Shown here in pieces: positions 38,911 through 48,659 of a stretch of DNA of 64,000 bases. Position numbers and translations under genes: made by a program. The stretch spans positions 1,364,001-1,428,000 of the forward strand of contig CAWCTD010000004.1 in the NCBI GenBank assembly GCA_963798455.1, given 5' to 3'. Within the stretch, counting starts at the first letter, position 1; every line of letters begins with the position of its first letter. The notes beneath the pieces were generated by a model. The model had not been told where the DNA came from. It was given only the letters and a program-made list of their open reading frames with translations, and made no database searches. The stretch comes from CAWCTD01 sp963798455. GTDB lineage: Bacteria > Acidobacteriota > Terriglobia > Bryobacterales > Bryobacteraceae.

Positions 38911-40392
38911 GCCAGTTCTACACCTCCACCGATCACTTCGCGCTGCATCCCGGCCATCATGCTGGCGCTGTTCGGCTGCGCCATCCTGCTGTTCGACTTC
39001 CTGATCTTCCCCGAGCCGCGCCAGCGCAAGTGGCTGCTGCTGTTCGTGGCGCTGGCCGAGGTCTTCACCGGCTGCGGCGCTGTGCCGGCAGCAGCACTTC
39101 CTCGTCGGCCAACGGGCTGGACGAAGCTCACGGCCTTCGGCGGCTCGGTGACCATCGACGGCTTCGCGCATCTTCTTCAACTGGATCTTTCTGGCGGCCG
39201 TCGCTGATCGTGGCGCTCGATCTCGTACAAGTACCTGGAGATCGCCGGCGAGCACCACGGCGAGTACTACGGCCTGATCCTGTTCGCGCAGTGCGGCATG
39301 TTCTTCCTGGCGACCGGCACGGACCTGGTCACGCTGTTCATCGGCCTGGAACTGATGGCGCTGTGCTTCTACATCATGGTGGGCTTCCTGCGCACCGACA
39401 AGCGCTCCAACGAGGCGGCCATGAAGTACCTGCTGCTGGGCGCTTTTTCGAGCGGCTTCCTGGTGTACGGCTTCTCGGTGCTGTACGGCCTTGCCGGTTC
39501 CACCAAGCTGGCCGATATCGCCGCCGCGCTGGCCGCGCAGCGGCGCCGTGGGACCCGATGGTCTTCCTGGCGCTGGCCACCACCTCGGTCGGGCTGCTGT
39601 TCAAGATCTCCGCCGTGCCGTTCCACATGTGGGCGCCGGACGCCTACGAAGGCGCGCCCACCACCGTGACGGCGTATCTTTCGGTGGCCTCCAAGGCCGC
39701 CTCTTCGCCTTCCTGCTGCGCATTTTCCTGGGCCCGCTGGCCTCCGGCGCGCGGCGTCTGGGAGCCGCTGCTGGCCGCGGTCGCCGTGCTCACGCATGAC
39801 CGTCGGCAACCTGGCCGCCATCACCCAGACCAACATCAAGCGCCTGCTGGCCTACAGCTCCATCTCGCACGCCGGCTACATGCTGCTGGGCCTGGTCGCC
39901 GGCAACGACACCGGCATCAAGGGCATCGCGGTCTACATGCTGGTCTACACCTTCATGAACCTGGGCGCGTTCCTGGTGGTGGTGGCGCTGCGCCGCAAGA
40001 ACATCATCGGCGAGGACCTGGACGACATCGCCGGCCTGATGCACAAGAGCCCCGGCTACGCCGTCCTGATGCTGATCTTCCTGCTCTCGCTGGCCGGCAT
40101 TCCGCCCACGGCCGGGTTCCTCGGCAAGTACTTACATCTTCCTGTCGCTGATCCAGACCGGGCACTACGCTGCTGGCCGTGATCGCCACGCTGTACGTGG
40201 CGGTGGCGATTTACTACTACTTCCGGATTGTGCGCAGCATGTTCATCAGCGCGAGGCCGACCGAACAGGCGCCGCTGGCGACGCAGCTTCGGGCTGCGGC
40301 TGGCGCTGGGCGTCACCGGGATCATGACGCTCGGCATCGGCATCTACCCCGAGCCGTTCCTGCAGCTGGCGCAGACTTCGCTGCTGCGGTGA
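38907..40392 (+). CDS. nuoN: NADH-quinone oxidoreductase subunit N (frameshifted)
   Basis: NuoN is the third antiporter-like membrane subunit. It starts at ATG 38907 (MSQFYTSTDHFALHP), overlapping the previous stop. Core blocks: TLFIGLELMALCFYIMVGF; SAVPFHMWAPDAYEGAPTTV; NIKRLLAYSSISHAGYMLLG; LSLAGIPPTAGFLGKY; and the C-terminal YPEPFLQLAQTSLLR. Frame switches occur near 38957, 39085, 39170, 39205, 39545, 39700, 39745, 39795, 40130, 40170 and 40290. The protein sequence is otherwise of normal quality. Confidence 0.83.
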
Positions 40393-40399
40393 GATCGAT

Positions 40400-41575
40400 A
40401 TGGAAACCGTCCTCAACCATCCGCTGTTCACGCCGTTCCTGATGACGCTGGTGCTCATCGCGCGTGTCCCGCTGGTGGCCGGCTACCTGAGCGCTGGTCG
40501 AGCGGAAGGTGCTGGCCGATTTCCAGGTGCGCCTCGGCCCCATGCGCGTGGGGCCGCACGGCCTGCTGCAGCCCATCGCCGACGCCCTGAAGCTGCTGCT
40601 CAAGGAAGACATCATCCCGGCGGACTCCGACCGGGCCATCTTCTGGTTCGCCCCGGTGCATCTCGACCATCACCGCGCTGACGGCCTTCTCCGTGCTTCC
40701 CTTCAGCAGCCTACATCTACGTGGCGGACGTGAACGTCGGCCTGCTGGTGATCTCGGCCATGTCGGCGGTCGGCATCCTGGGGATCATCCTGGGCGGCTG
40801 GTCCTCCAACAGCCACTACTCGCTGCTCGGCGCGCTGCGCAGCGCGGCGCAGCTGGTGAGCTACGAAGTGGCGCTGGCCTTCGCGCTGCTGTCGGGCGTG
40901 ATGATGGCCGGCACGCTCAGCATGCGAGGGCATCGTGAAGGCGCAGGAGACACGGCACGTCTGGTTCGTGTTCGCCAACTACGGCTTCATGATCGTGCCG
41001 TTCGTGGTGTACTTCATCTCGGCCACGGCGGAGACCAATCGCGCGCCGTTCGACCTGCCGGAAGCCGAATCGGAGCTGGTGGCCGGCTTCCACACCGAGT
41101 ACAGCGGCTTCCGCTGGGCGCTCTACTTCCTGGCCGAATACGCCAACATCTTCGTGGTTTCGGCCGTGGCGGTGACGCTGTTCTGGGGCGGCTGGCTGCG
41201 GCCCTTCCCCAACGTGCGCTGGCTGGACATCCCGCTGAACTACGGTTTCCCGGTTCTGCTGTTCGCCGGCTCGGGCCTAGCCTGCTTTCCCATGGCGTGG
41301 CGTGAGACGGTGCGCTGGCAGCCGGATCTTCTGGTGGTGGTCGCGCTCGGCGTGATGGCCTGCGCCTTGCCGTTTCTCGTTCCTCTCGTGAACCGGCGGT
41401 CATCGGGGTGTTCTGGTTCCTGCTGAAGGTTTGGGTGGTCATCTACATCTTGATCTGGTTCCGCGGCACCTTCCCGCGCTTCCGCTACGACCAGTTGATG
41501 AACATCGGCTGGAAGTACATGATCCCGATCGGCATGGGCGCCATCCTGGTCAACGCCGTGGTGGGGATGCTGTAG
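40400..41575 (+). CDS. nuoH: NADH-quinone oxidoreductase subunit H (frameshifted)
   Basis: NuoH forms much of the quinone channel. Family blocks: DFQVRLGPMRVGPHGLLQPI; ADALKLLLKEDIIPADSDR; ISATAETNRAPFDLPEAESE; ELVAGFHTEYSGFRWALYFL; and the C-terminal FRGTFPRFRYDQLMNIGWKY. Frame switches near 40495, 40660, 40710, 40925 and 41398. Its place at the end, after nuoN, differs from the usual A-to-N order where H precedes I. The last ~50 bases are duplicated at 44686-44733. Confidence 0.85.
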
Positions 41576-41576
41576 G
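41522..41576 (+). repeat. direct repeat copy 1: end of nuoH
   Basis: The last bases of nuoH and its stop codon. Positions 41529-41576 are identical over 48 bases to 44686-44733; extended left to 41522 the match is 55 bases with two mismatches. Confidence 0.9.
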
Positions 41577-41598
41577 CCGGCTGAGATCCGGCTCACCC

Positions 41599-43245
41599 AT
41601 GACTGCCAACTCCGGGCGCGGCGCTCGCGGCCGCAAACTCGTGGTTCTTGCCGTGCTCCTGGCGGCCCTTGTTCCGGCGGCGATCCTGGCCTGGAAGACC
41701 CGCCATTTTGAACACCTGGGCTATTTCCACGACGACGGCATGTATTGGATCGGTGGCAAGTCGCTCGCCGAAGGCCACGGTTACCGCATCCTGAGCTTGC
41801 CGGACACTCCGTTCCAGACCAAGTACCCGCCTCTGTATCCCCTGCTACTGGCGCTGGTCTGGAAGGTCTTTCCCGCTTTTCCCGGCAACCTGCCCTGGGC
41901 GATGCTCGTGACGTGGCTCACGCTTCCGGCTCTTGTGGTGGTGAACTTGCGCCTGCTCGAATCCTGGGGCTGTTCGCGCCCGAACGCCATGCTCGCATGC
42001 GCGTGGATGGCTCTGAATCCCTACGTGGTTCTCTTCAGTGTCAGCCTGATGCCGGAACTGCTGATGTCGGCGCTGTTGGCGGGCTGCTTCCTGGCGGCGC
42101 AAGCGGCTGCTGGGCGCGATTCCGGCCGGCTCGCGCTGGCCGCCGGAGTCCTGGGGGCCGCCGCTTATCTCACCAAGTCGACTGCCCTGCCGCTTCTGGT
42201 GGCCGGGCCGATCTGGTTCACGCTGCGGCGCAAGTTCCGGCTGGGCCTTTGGTTTCTGGTTCCTCTTCTCGCCGCGGCTATCCTGTGGAACGGCTGGAGC
42301 GCGCGGCATATGGGCCCGTCGTCGGACAGTGTCTCCATTTACTATACTTCCTACCTCGGCGATTATCTTCACGACCTAAGACCGGCGGAGTGGCTCACGT
42401 TCCTGTGGCGGAACATCCCCATATTTCTGGCGTCCATCGGGAATCTTCTGATCCCTGACGTGGCCGAATTCCCGTTTCTAGGACGGTACTTCTCACAGTT
42501 GCTGGCGCTGTTTGCGATGGCGGGGATTCTGCGCCAAATCCGACGCGACGGCGGCGGGCTGCCGCATTGGTTTGCGGCCGGATTCTCAGCGCTCCTGCTG
42601 GTCTGGCAGTATCCGCCCAATGAGCGCTTTCTCATCCCGCTTCTGCCGTTGATCGCCTTCGGCGCCATGACGGAACTGCGGCACGTGGCGGAGCTTGTGC
42701 GGGCTGTCTGGCGTTCCGGCCTGACTGGCCAGCGCGTGGCAGCCGGCTTGTTCGCCCTGTTGCTCGTGACGGTGGGCTTGTGGGCCGGGAGTATGGTTGC
42801 CGCCGGGCACACGATGCTGCTTCCCGGCGTGGCGGCGCGCTACCACCGGCAGTCTGACAGCAACCGGCAGGTCTATCGGTGGATCAACCAGAACCTCCCA
42901 CGCGGGGAGACCTTTCTCACTTACTACGACGCGCCCGCCTTTCTCTACACAGGACACGCAGCGATCCGGCCGCCCAACTTCCCCAAGCAGTACTACCGCC
43001 AGGACAAGCAAGCCGTTCGACGAGCCTTGGCCGCCCTGCCGGAATTCGCCCGCCGCCGCGATATCCACTATCTATTGCTCAGCGAGGTGAACCCGGATCT
43101 CGACCCGTTTGTGAAGGAGATCGCCGGAGGGAGAACACTGGCGTCCGATCCGGCGTATCGTCTCCGATTTCAGCCGCCCAGGGCAGCGATCTACGAGATC
43201 GCCGCGCCGCTCCCCTATAAGCAGCCCGTGGCAGAACCCCTCTGA
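41599..43245 (+). CDS. ArnT/PMT-like membrane glycosyltransferase (GT39/GT83 type)
   Basis: The 548-residue polytopic protein has about 11 membrane segments. The first large periplasmic loop holds HDDGMYWIGGKSLAEGHGYR (the Asp residues typical of polyprenyl-phosphate-sugar transferases) and PFQTKYPPLYPLLLAL. A soluble C-terminal domain follows (residues ~430-548). Such enzymes move a sugar from a lipid carrier to protein, lipid A or glycan at the periplasmic face; acceptor unknown. The ATG at 41599 is preferred. The frame is intact, in contrast to nuoH 23 bases upstream. Confidence 0.8.
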   Translation: MTANSGRGARGRKLVVLAVLLAALVPAAILAWKTRHFEHLGYFHDDGMYWIGGKSLAEGHGYRILSLPDTPFQTKYPPLYPLLLALVWKVFPAFPGNLPWAMLVTWLTLPALVVVNLRLLESWGCSRPNAMLACAWMALNPYVVLFSVSLMPELLMSALLAGCFLAAQAAAGRDSGRLALAAGVLGAAAYLTKSTALPLLVAGPIWFTLRRKFRLGLWFLVPLLAAAILWNGWSARHMGPSSDSVSIYYTSYLGDYLHDLRPAEWLTFLWRNIPIFLASIGNLLIPDVAEFPFLGRYFSQLLALFAMAGILRQIRRDGGGLPHWFAAGFSALLLVWQYPPNERFLIPLLPLIAFGAMTELRHVAELVRAVWRSGLTGQRVAAGLFALLLVTVGLWAGSMVAAGHTMLLPGVAARYHRQSDSNRQVYRWINQNLPRGETFLTYYDAPAFLYTGHAAIRPPNFPKQYYRQDKQAVRRALAALPEFARRRDIHYLLLSEVNPDLDPFVKEIAGGRTLASDPAYRLRFQPPRAAIYEIAAPLPYKQPVAEPL

Positions 43246-43423
43246 TCTCCGCAGAGGAAGGTGGGCGGATATTCAGCCTCGGCAGGTAGAACATCCCGCG
43301 ATTTCAAACAGTTGCGGCCAACAGGTTGGCGGACAACCCGGTCCAAAGCAGATGAGCTCGGGGGAGGTGGCCGGCGATTAGATGGTATCAGTTGTAGCGC
43401 CGAAGGTGATCGCTGCGCTGATA

Positions 43424-44655
43424 ATGGTGCTGATGCCTCCCCTCGCGCGTGGTCGTCGTAAGTCCGGAGGTCACCTTGGCGCCGTGCACCTCATCGCCTT
43501 GAGTCTGCTTGCGCCGTTCGCATCCGGCCAGCGTGTGTCGCTTGGCGTGGTCGTGGGCGGTTATGCGAACGAGGACTTTGATTCGCGGTACGTCCCGCAT
43601 CCAGGATATCTCCCTTCCATCACAGAGTCGGACTCCGGCGGATACGTGATTGGGCCTTCGCTAAACGTCAGCCTGTTCCCTCGATTTTCAATTGGCGTGG
43701 AGGCCCTGTACAAGCCGATACACTACAGAGCGGTGGTGGGGCTTTCGTCGGAAGGCGCGGTCCTCGGCTTCGCGCCCCCCACCGTCGTGACCTGGCAGTT
43801 CCCTGTCCTGGTGAAGTACAGATTTTTTTGGGTCGGCTGAGACCGTTCTTTGAAGGCGGGCCGTCGTTCCGCTCCACAGGCAACCTGAACTCCGCTGAGC
43901 CGTCCCACTTTGGCGTCACGGCAGGTGTCGGGGTGGAGACCGGGTGGCGGAGGCTCAGGATTGCGCCGAGGGTGCGCTATACACGCTGGGCCGAGGACAC
44001 GTGGGACCCAGGCGTCGTGCGCACACGCGCGGACCAGTTGGAGTTCCTCGTCGATATCGGTTACGCTGCGGCTCTCGATGCACATCCGCTTGGCCGGAGG
44101 ATCTCTGTAGGAGCGGTGATCGGTCCAGATGTGTCCGGTGGGTCTGAGACGACCACAGGCACCTTCCCTGACCCATACTATGGAACGCCGATAACGATCC
44201 GGACTACTTTGCGCCCAGGTCGCATAGTGCTCGGGCCGCTGGTGGAATTGAGCGTATCGCAGCGCTTTGCCATCGAGGGGAATGGCATCGCTTCCTCTCG
44301 CGTCAATAAGCAGACCTGGATGGGACTGGGCCAGGTTAGAAGGAGCTCGATTGGTTGGGCCGAGCCCTGGGAGTTTCCTGTGCTGGCGAAATGCCGGCTG
44401 GCCGCCGGCTCTGTCCGGCCGTTTCTCGCGCCAGGGCCTTCGTTCCGGCTGCCCAATGGACCGGACGGCGACTTGCGCTCGATCTACGGTGCCACAGCCG
44501 GCGCGGGTTTGGAGATTCGGACGAAACGGATCAAGATCTCGCCCACCGTACGGTACACGCGTTGGGGCCCCGACCGCCTGTCGGTAGGCGATGGTTCGGC
44601 TGGCTCGGGGGAGTCCCGAAACAAAATGCACCTCTTGGTCGGCGTCTCTTTTTGA
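43424..44655 (+). CDS. tandem two-unit outer-membrane beta-barrel protein, frame broken at T7
   Basis: Two open frames (to 43840, and from about 43828 to 44655) join into one protein of about 410 residues at a run of seven T (43823-43829); adding one T restores KYRFF-LGRLRPFFEGGPSF. The N-terminus is a Sec signal (RGRRKSGGHLGAVHLIALSL). The body is made of amphipathic strands in two similar units. FPVLVKYRFF and RPFFEGGPSFRS and RYTRWAEDTW in unit 1 match FPVLAKCRLA and RPFLAPGPSFRL and RYTRWGPDRL in unit 2. This looks like a duplicated small OMP barrel. An in-frame start at 43382 is also possible. The 136 bases before it show no gene. Confidence 0.6.
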
Positions 44656-44678
44656 CGCCAGCCGAGTGGAGATTCTGA

Positions 44679-44733
44679 ATCCCCCTCGGCATGGGCGCCA
44701 TCCTGGTCAACGCCGTGGTGGGGATGCTGTAGG
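44679..44733 (+). repeat. direct repeat copy 2: detached nuoH tail
   Basis: The last 16 codons of nuoH including the TAG recur here (48 identical bases, 44686-44733) with no nuoH body upstream; the preceding bases are the end of the OMP gene. The two copies bracket 41577-44678. Confidence 0.9.
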
Positions 44734-44746
44734 GGCGCTGGTTGTT

Positions 44747-44818
44747 TTCCACCACAAAGTCACAAAGACACTGAGATTTAGCCAAGAGTCCTTTGTGCCT
44801 TCGTGTCTTTGTGGTGAA
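44747..44818. repeat. imperfect palindromic intergenic element (CACAAAGACAC type)
   Basis: Left arm CACCACAAAGTCACAAAGAC (44750-44769) pairs with the reverse complement of the right arm (GTGTCTTTGTGGTGAA, 44803-44818). A/T-rich interior; it differs in composition from the GC-rich surroundings. This is the form of short palindromic repeats scattered between genes in many environmental bacterial genomes. It lies directly after the detached nuoH tail and before the DinB gene. Confidence 0.65.
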
Positions 44819-44844
44819 TCCGTTGCCGGCGGGCGCCCTCGCCC

Positions 44845-45321
44845 TCACCTCAGCCGCTTCAGCAACTGGATCTGGCCGGCGTGGTACAGGTCGTGCGCGG
44901 CGATGCCGGTTAGCATCACGGCGTTCGGCACCTTGCTGCCCTTAGGCGTGATATCCAGGTCTTTTGCCTTCAGCCCAGCGACGGCCTCCCGAAGCTGGCT
45001 GTGCATCCGCGCCAGCAAGGCGAAGTCGGCCTTCCATGCCGCCTCGAGGTCCGCACCGTCGCCCGGCCGCGCGAACCAGTTGGAGCCTTTGAATGGAAAT
45101 GATCCACGCTTCACACCCGTCAGCCGCCGCCAGACGGCGTACTTCCAGTAGGCGCAGTGCGCCGCCACCTCCCAGGCGTTGTGACGTCCCTTTGCGGGGC
45201 GCCAGGCCGCTTCGGCAGCGGTCAGTCCCCGCAGCGATCCTTTCAGGTTCGTCCCATGCCAGGCCCTGCGATCAAACGCCTGGTCCATCAGATTCAGCAG
45301 CAGAGAAATCTCCCGGTCCAT
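44845..45321 (-). CDS. DinB-family protein
   Basis: The 158-residue protein is a four-helix bundle of the DinB/YfiT type. The probable metal-binding His residues are in AAHCAYWKYAVWRRL and AAHDLYHAGQIQLLKR. Members include thiol transferases that use bacillithiol or similar cofactors and many of unknown role. The start at 45321 is fixed by GGGAGG six bases upstream; an in-frame extension to 45339 is not favoured. It is divergent from the lactonase gene across 45 bases. Confidence 0.82.
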   Translation of the reverse strand: MDREISLLLNLMDQAFDRRAWHGTNLKGSLRGLTAAEAAWRPAKGRHNAWEVAAHCAYWKYAVWRRLTGVKRGSFPFKGSNWFARPGDGADLEAAWKADFALLARMHSQLREAVAGLKAKDLDITPKGSKVPNAVMLTGIAAHDLYHAGQIQLLKRLR

Positions 45322-45366
45322 AGTACGCCTCCCAGTCAAGCACTACAGAGTATATACTGTCTGCTT

Positions 45367-46539
45367 ATGAGACCAGTCGCTCAGATTACACTCGGAATTC
45401 TCGCTTCGCTCGCCTTCGTGCCGGCCGTGCCCGGCGCGGACAAGCCCGCCAAGAGCGGCGAGTACATCGTCTACGTCGGCGGCAACACACGCACCAAGAA
45501 CAAAGGCATTACTGCGTACCGCTTTCAACCGTCCACGGGCAAGGTGACTTTCATCGGTCTGATGGCCGAGACTCCTTATCCCTCGTGGATCACGGTTGCT
45601 CCCAACCTGCAATACCTTTATGCGGCCAACGAGAACGAGATCAAGCCCGAGCGCGGCAAGCCCAACAACGTCAGCGCGTTCGCCATGGATCGCAAGACCG
45701 GCAAGCTCGCTCTTCTGAACCAGGCCACGGCGGGCGGCCAGGGCCCCTGCCACCTTTCCGTGGATAAGACCGGCAAGGCGCTCCTGGTGGCGAATTACGG
45801 CAGCGGCAGCTTCGAAGTGATCCCGATACAGCCGGACGGGCGATTGGGCACACCCACTGCTTTCGTCCAGGACGAGGGGTCGGGCGCCGATCCGCAACGC
45901 CAGCGCGGACCGCACGCACACTGCATCATGCCCTCCCCCGACAACCGCTTTGTCCTGGGATCGGACCTCGGGCTGGACGAGATCCGGGTCTGGCGCTTCG
46001 ACCCGGCCAAAGGCACCCTCACACCCAATGACCCGCCCTTCGCCAAGGTGCCGCCGAAGTCGGGATCCCGGCATTTCTCCTTCAGTCCCAGCGGGAAGTT
46101 CCTGTACGTCATCAACGAAATGGGAAACACCGTGACGACTTTCTCCTACCAGGCGGCGAAAGGGATTCTGACGGAGGTCCAGACCACCTCCACGCTGCCC
46201 AAGGACTTCACGGGACGAAGTACGGGAGCAGAGGTGCAAGTGGCCCCCTCCGGCAAGTTCCTCTACGCCTCCAACCGCGGCCACGACTCGATCGCGATTT
46301 TCGCCATCGATTCCAAAAAAGGCACACTCGCGCTCCTCGAAAACGTGCCGACGCAGGGCAAGACCCCGCGCGACTTCTCGCTCGATCCGACGGGGGCCTA
46401 CATGTTCGTGGCCAACCAGGATACGAACAACATCGTGATCTTTCGCGTCGACGCCAAGACCGGTAAGCTGACTCCCACGGGCCAGGTGCTCGAGGACTCT
46501 CCCGAGCCTACCTGCGTGCTGTTCGTGCCGGCGCTCTGA
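45367..46539 (+). CDS. secreted lactonase-family beta-propeller protein
   Basis: A 390-residue protein with a Sec signal (MRPVAQITLGILASLAFVPA) and a seven-bladed propeller of the 6-phosphogluconolactonase (Pgl/YbhE) family. Recurrent blades read like YIVYVGGNTRTKNKGI, PYPSWITVAPNLQYLYAANE, GPHAHCIMPSPDNRFVLGSD and TPRDFSLDPTGAYMFVANQD. With a signal peptide it probably acts on extracytoplasmic lactones rather than in the pentose phosphate pathway. TATACT at 45353-45358 is a candidate -10. A start at 45157 in the same frame runs through the DinB gene and is rejected. Confidence 0.88.
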   Translation: MRPVAQITLGILASLAFVPAVPGADKPAKSGEYIVYVGGNTRTKNKGITAYRFQPSTGKVTFIGLMAETPYPSWITVAPNLQYLYAANENEIKPERGKPNNVSAFAMDRKTGKLALLNQATAGGQGPCHLSVDKTGKALLVANYGSGSFEVIPIQPDGRLGTPTAFVQDEGSGADPQRQRGPHAHCIMPSPDNRFVLGSDLGLDEIRVWRFDPAKGTLTPNDPPFAKVPPKSGSRHFSFSPSGKFLYVINEMGNTVTTFSYQAAKGILTEVQTTSTLPKDFTGRSTGAEVQVAPSGKFLYASNRGHDSIAIFAIDSKKGTLALLENVPTQGKTPRDFSLDPTGAYMFVANQDTNNIVIFRVDAKTGKLTPTGQVLEDSPEPTCVLFVPAL

Positions 46540-46592
46540 CCTCAGGCATTGAGCATCCCGCGCGAAAGCGGCTGCCAGCAGTCTCGCTCTCC

Positions 46593-46598
46593 TATAAT
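46593..46598 (+). promoter_or_regulatory. consensus -10 box of murB
   Basis: TATAAT at 46593-46598 lies 7 bases before the murB ATG, implying an almost leaderless transcript. No convincing -35 hexamer is visible at the standard spacing. Confidence 0.4.
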
Positions 46599-46605
46599 TG
46601 AGTGG

Positions 46606-47589
46606 ATGTCTGCCACGACGGAGGAGATCATACAGTCTCTCGCCGCCATTCCAAATCTGCAAGTGGCCGCGGGCGCGCTGCTCGCCTCTTACACGCGTTT
46701 CGGCATCGGCGGCCCGGCTGTCGTTCTGGCCGACACGCCTCAGGTCGCCAGTTTCGTGGCGGCGCTGGAAACCGCGCGATCAAGCAGCATGCCGGTCGTG
46801 GTCATCGGCGGCGGCACGAACCTGATCGTGGCCGACGAGGGCTTTCCTGGAGTGGTCCTGCGCTTCCGATCCGATCGCATTGTGGCGGCGGGGAACCGGG
46901 TCACGGCGGATGCAGGCGCCGAACTGGAGGCGCTGGTGGACTACGCCGTGGAGCGTGGCCTGGCGGGGCTCCAGACCCTGGCTCGCATACCGGGCTGGGT
47001 GGGGGCGGCGGTGTACGGCAACGCCGGAGCCTACGGGCATTCCATCTCCGAAACGGTCTCCAAGGTCACCTACACCGACGGCCGGCAGGTCTCGACGCTC
47101 ACCCACGCCGAATGCGAGTTCCGCTATCGCGAGAGCGTCTTCAAGCGCCGCAAGGACTGGAACCTCCTCTCCGCGGAACTGCTTCTGGCGGAGGCGGACC
47201 CGGGCGAACTGCGGCGCGCTGCCGCTGAGATCAGGCAAGTCCGCGACCGGAAGTTCCCGCCCGCGATGAAGTGCGCCGGCAGCATCTTCAAGAACCTCAT
47301 CCTGACCGAGATGCCTGCCGCGGCGGCGGCGGAAGTGCCCGAGGCGGTTGTGCGCGAGGGGAAAGCGCCGGCGGCCTGGTTCCTGGAGCAAGTGGGCGCC
47401 AAGGGAATGGTTCGGAACGGCATTCGAGTCGCGGATTATCATGCCAACCTCGTGTACAATGCCGGAGGCGGCACGGCGCGGGACCTCATCGCGCTCATCA
47501 GCGAGCTGAAATCCCGCGTGCACGACCGGTTCGGCATGGAACTCGAGGAAGAAGTTCAATACATCGGTTTCGAGGAGCGTTTGAAATGA
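46606..47589 (+). CDS. murB: UDP-N-acetylenolpyruvoylglucosamine reductase
   Basis: MurB (327 residues) reduces UDP-GlcNAc-enolpyruvate to UDP-MurNAc with FAD and NADPH. FAD-binding segments are YTRFGIGGPA and VVVIGGGTNLIVADEGFPG; LARIPGWVGAAVYGNAGAYG is typical. The proton-donor Ser is in KCAGSIFKNL, where the usual Pro after Asn is Leu. The ATG at 46606 fits the family; an open frame begins at 46549. The stop overlaps the next start (ATGA). Confidence 0.94.
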   Translation: MSATTEEIIQSLAAIPNLQVAAGALLASYTRFGIGGPAVVLADTPQVASFVAALETARSSSMPVVVIGGGTNLIVADEGFPGVVLRFRSDRIVAAGNRVTADAGAELEALVDYAVERGLAGLQTLARIPGWVGAAVYGNAGAYGHSISETVSKVTYTDGRQVSTLTHAECEFRYRESVFKRRKDWNLLSAELLLAEADPGELRRAAAEIRQVRDRKFPPAMKCAGSIFKNLILTEMPAAAAAEVPEAVVREGKAPAAWFLEQVGAKGMVRNGIRVADYHANLVYNAGGGTARDLIALISELKSRVHDRFGMELEEEVQYIGFEERLK

Positions 47590-48593
47590 AGAGAGTCCTG
47601 GCCATTTTCCTGGCGGTAAGCGCGCTACCGGTCTCGGCGCAGAGGAAACAGGGCAGCCCGCTGGATGCGCTGCCGAAGAACATCGAGATCCTGACCCATT
47701 TCGGCGAGCGCGCCGACATCTCGCCCGACAACCAGCGGGTGGCCTTCATGGACAAGAGCTTCGGGGACGCCTTCGTCATCGACCTGAAGACCAGGGTCAT
47801 TCGCTGCCTGACCTGCAATGTGCCCGCCGCGGTTTTCTTGCGCGTGATGCACCTCACCACGGGGGACTACATCCTGATCGGCCCCGAGCGCTTCAGGGAC
47901 ATCCGGACCAGCCGCCGCGAGGACAATGAACTCTGGTTCCTGAGCACCAAGCCGGGGTCTAGGCCCGTGAAGCTGGGGCAGAAGATGAGCGAGGGCGCGG
48001 CGATCTCGAAAAAGAGCCTCAAGATCGCGTATGCGGAGACCAGTGACCAGAATCCGCAGATCGCGAAGGGCGCCTCGCGCATGACCGTGGCAGAGGTGGA
48101 TCCCGCCGGGCCGCGGCTCCTTAACAAGAAGGTGGTTCACGAGAGCCCGGACAATCGGTGTACGCTCGAGCCCCAGGATTTCTACGACAACGACACGAAG
48201 CTGACCTTCAGTTGCTATGAGCCCGACGACCGGGCGTCGGTGATGACCATCGACCTGAAGACGGGCGCGGTGGTGAACCAGTCCAAGGCGCCCGGGACGT
48301 ACAACGAACCGGAGGGTATCTTTCCGGACGGATTGTACACCTGTGTTGAGGCGGACCGGCAGGTGCAGAAACTGGGCGGGAAGCCGGGATCGGGGAACAT
48401 CGACATCTGGAAGTTGCGGCTGGACGGCACGGGGAAGGACCTCACGCGGCTGACTTACTTCAACGACTACGAAGGCGGCAAGGCGTCTAACCCGGTGGTT
48501 TCGACCGACGGCCGGTTTATGGCTTTCCAATCCGCCAGGACCACCGACCCAGCGGGCGTGGGCTACGGCATCCTGCTGTACTGGTTCCGGTAG
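47586..48593 (+). CDS. secreted TolB-like (PD40) beta-propeller protein
   Basis: The 335-residue protein has a Sec signal (MKRVLAIFLAVSALPVSAQ) and repeated short blades such as RADISPDNQRVAFMDKSFGD, AAISKKSLKIAYAE and SNPVVSTDGRFMAFQSART, resembling the WD40-like PD40/TolB fold. No catalytic motif is evident; a periplasmic binding or scaffold role is a guess. Translationally coupled to murB by ATGA. Confidence 0.75.
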   Translation: MKRVLAIFLAVSALPVSAQRKQGSPLDALPKNIEILTHFGERADISPDNQRVAFMDKSFGDAFVIDLKTRVIRCLTCNVPAAVFLRVMHLTTGDYILIGPERFRDIRTSRREDNELWFLSTKPGSRPVKLGQKMSEGAAISKKSLKIAYAETSDQNPQIAKGASRMTVAEVDPAGPRLLNKKVVHESPDNRCTLEPQDFYDNDTKLTFSCYEPDDRASVMTIDLKTGAVVNQSKAPGTYNEPEGIFPDGLYTCVEADRQVQKLGGKPGSGNIDIWKLRLDGTGKDLTRLTYFNDYEGGKASNPVVSTDGRFMAFQSARTTDPAGVGYGILLYWFR

Positions 48594-48659
48594 GGGCGCG
48601 CCGCCGAGACACCCGGAGTCGAGTTCTGGAGGATCATCCTGATTGAGTCAGGCGGCGAT

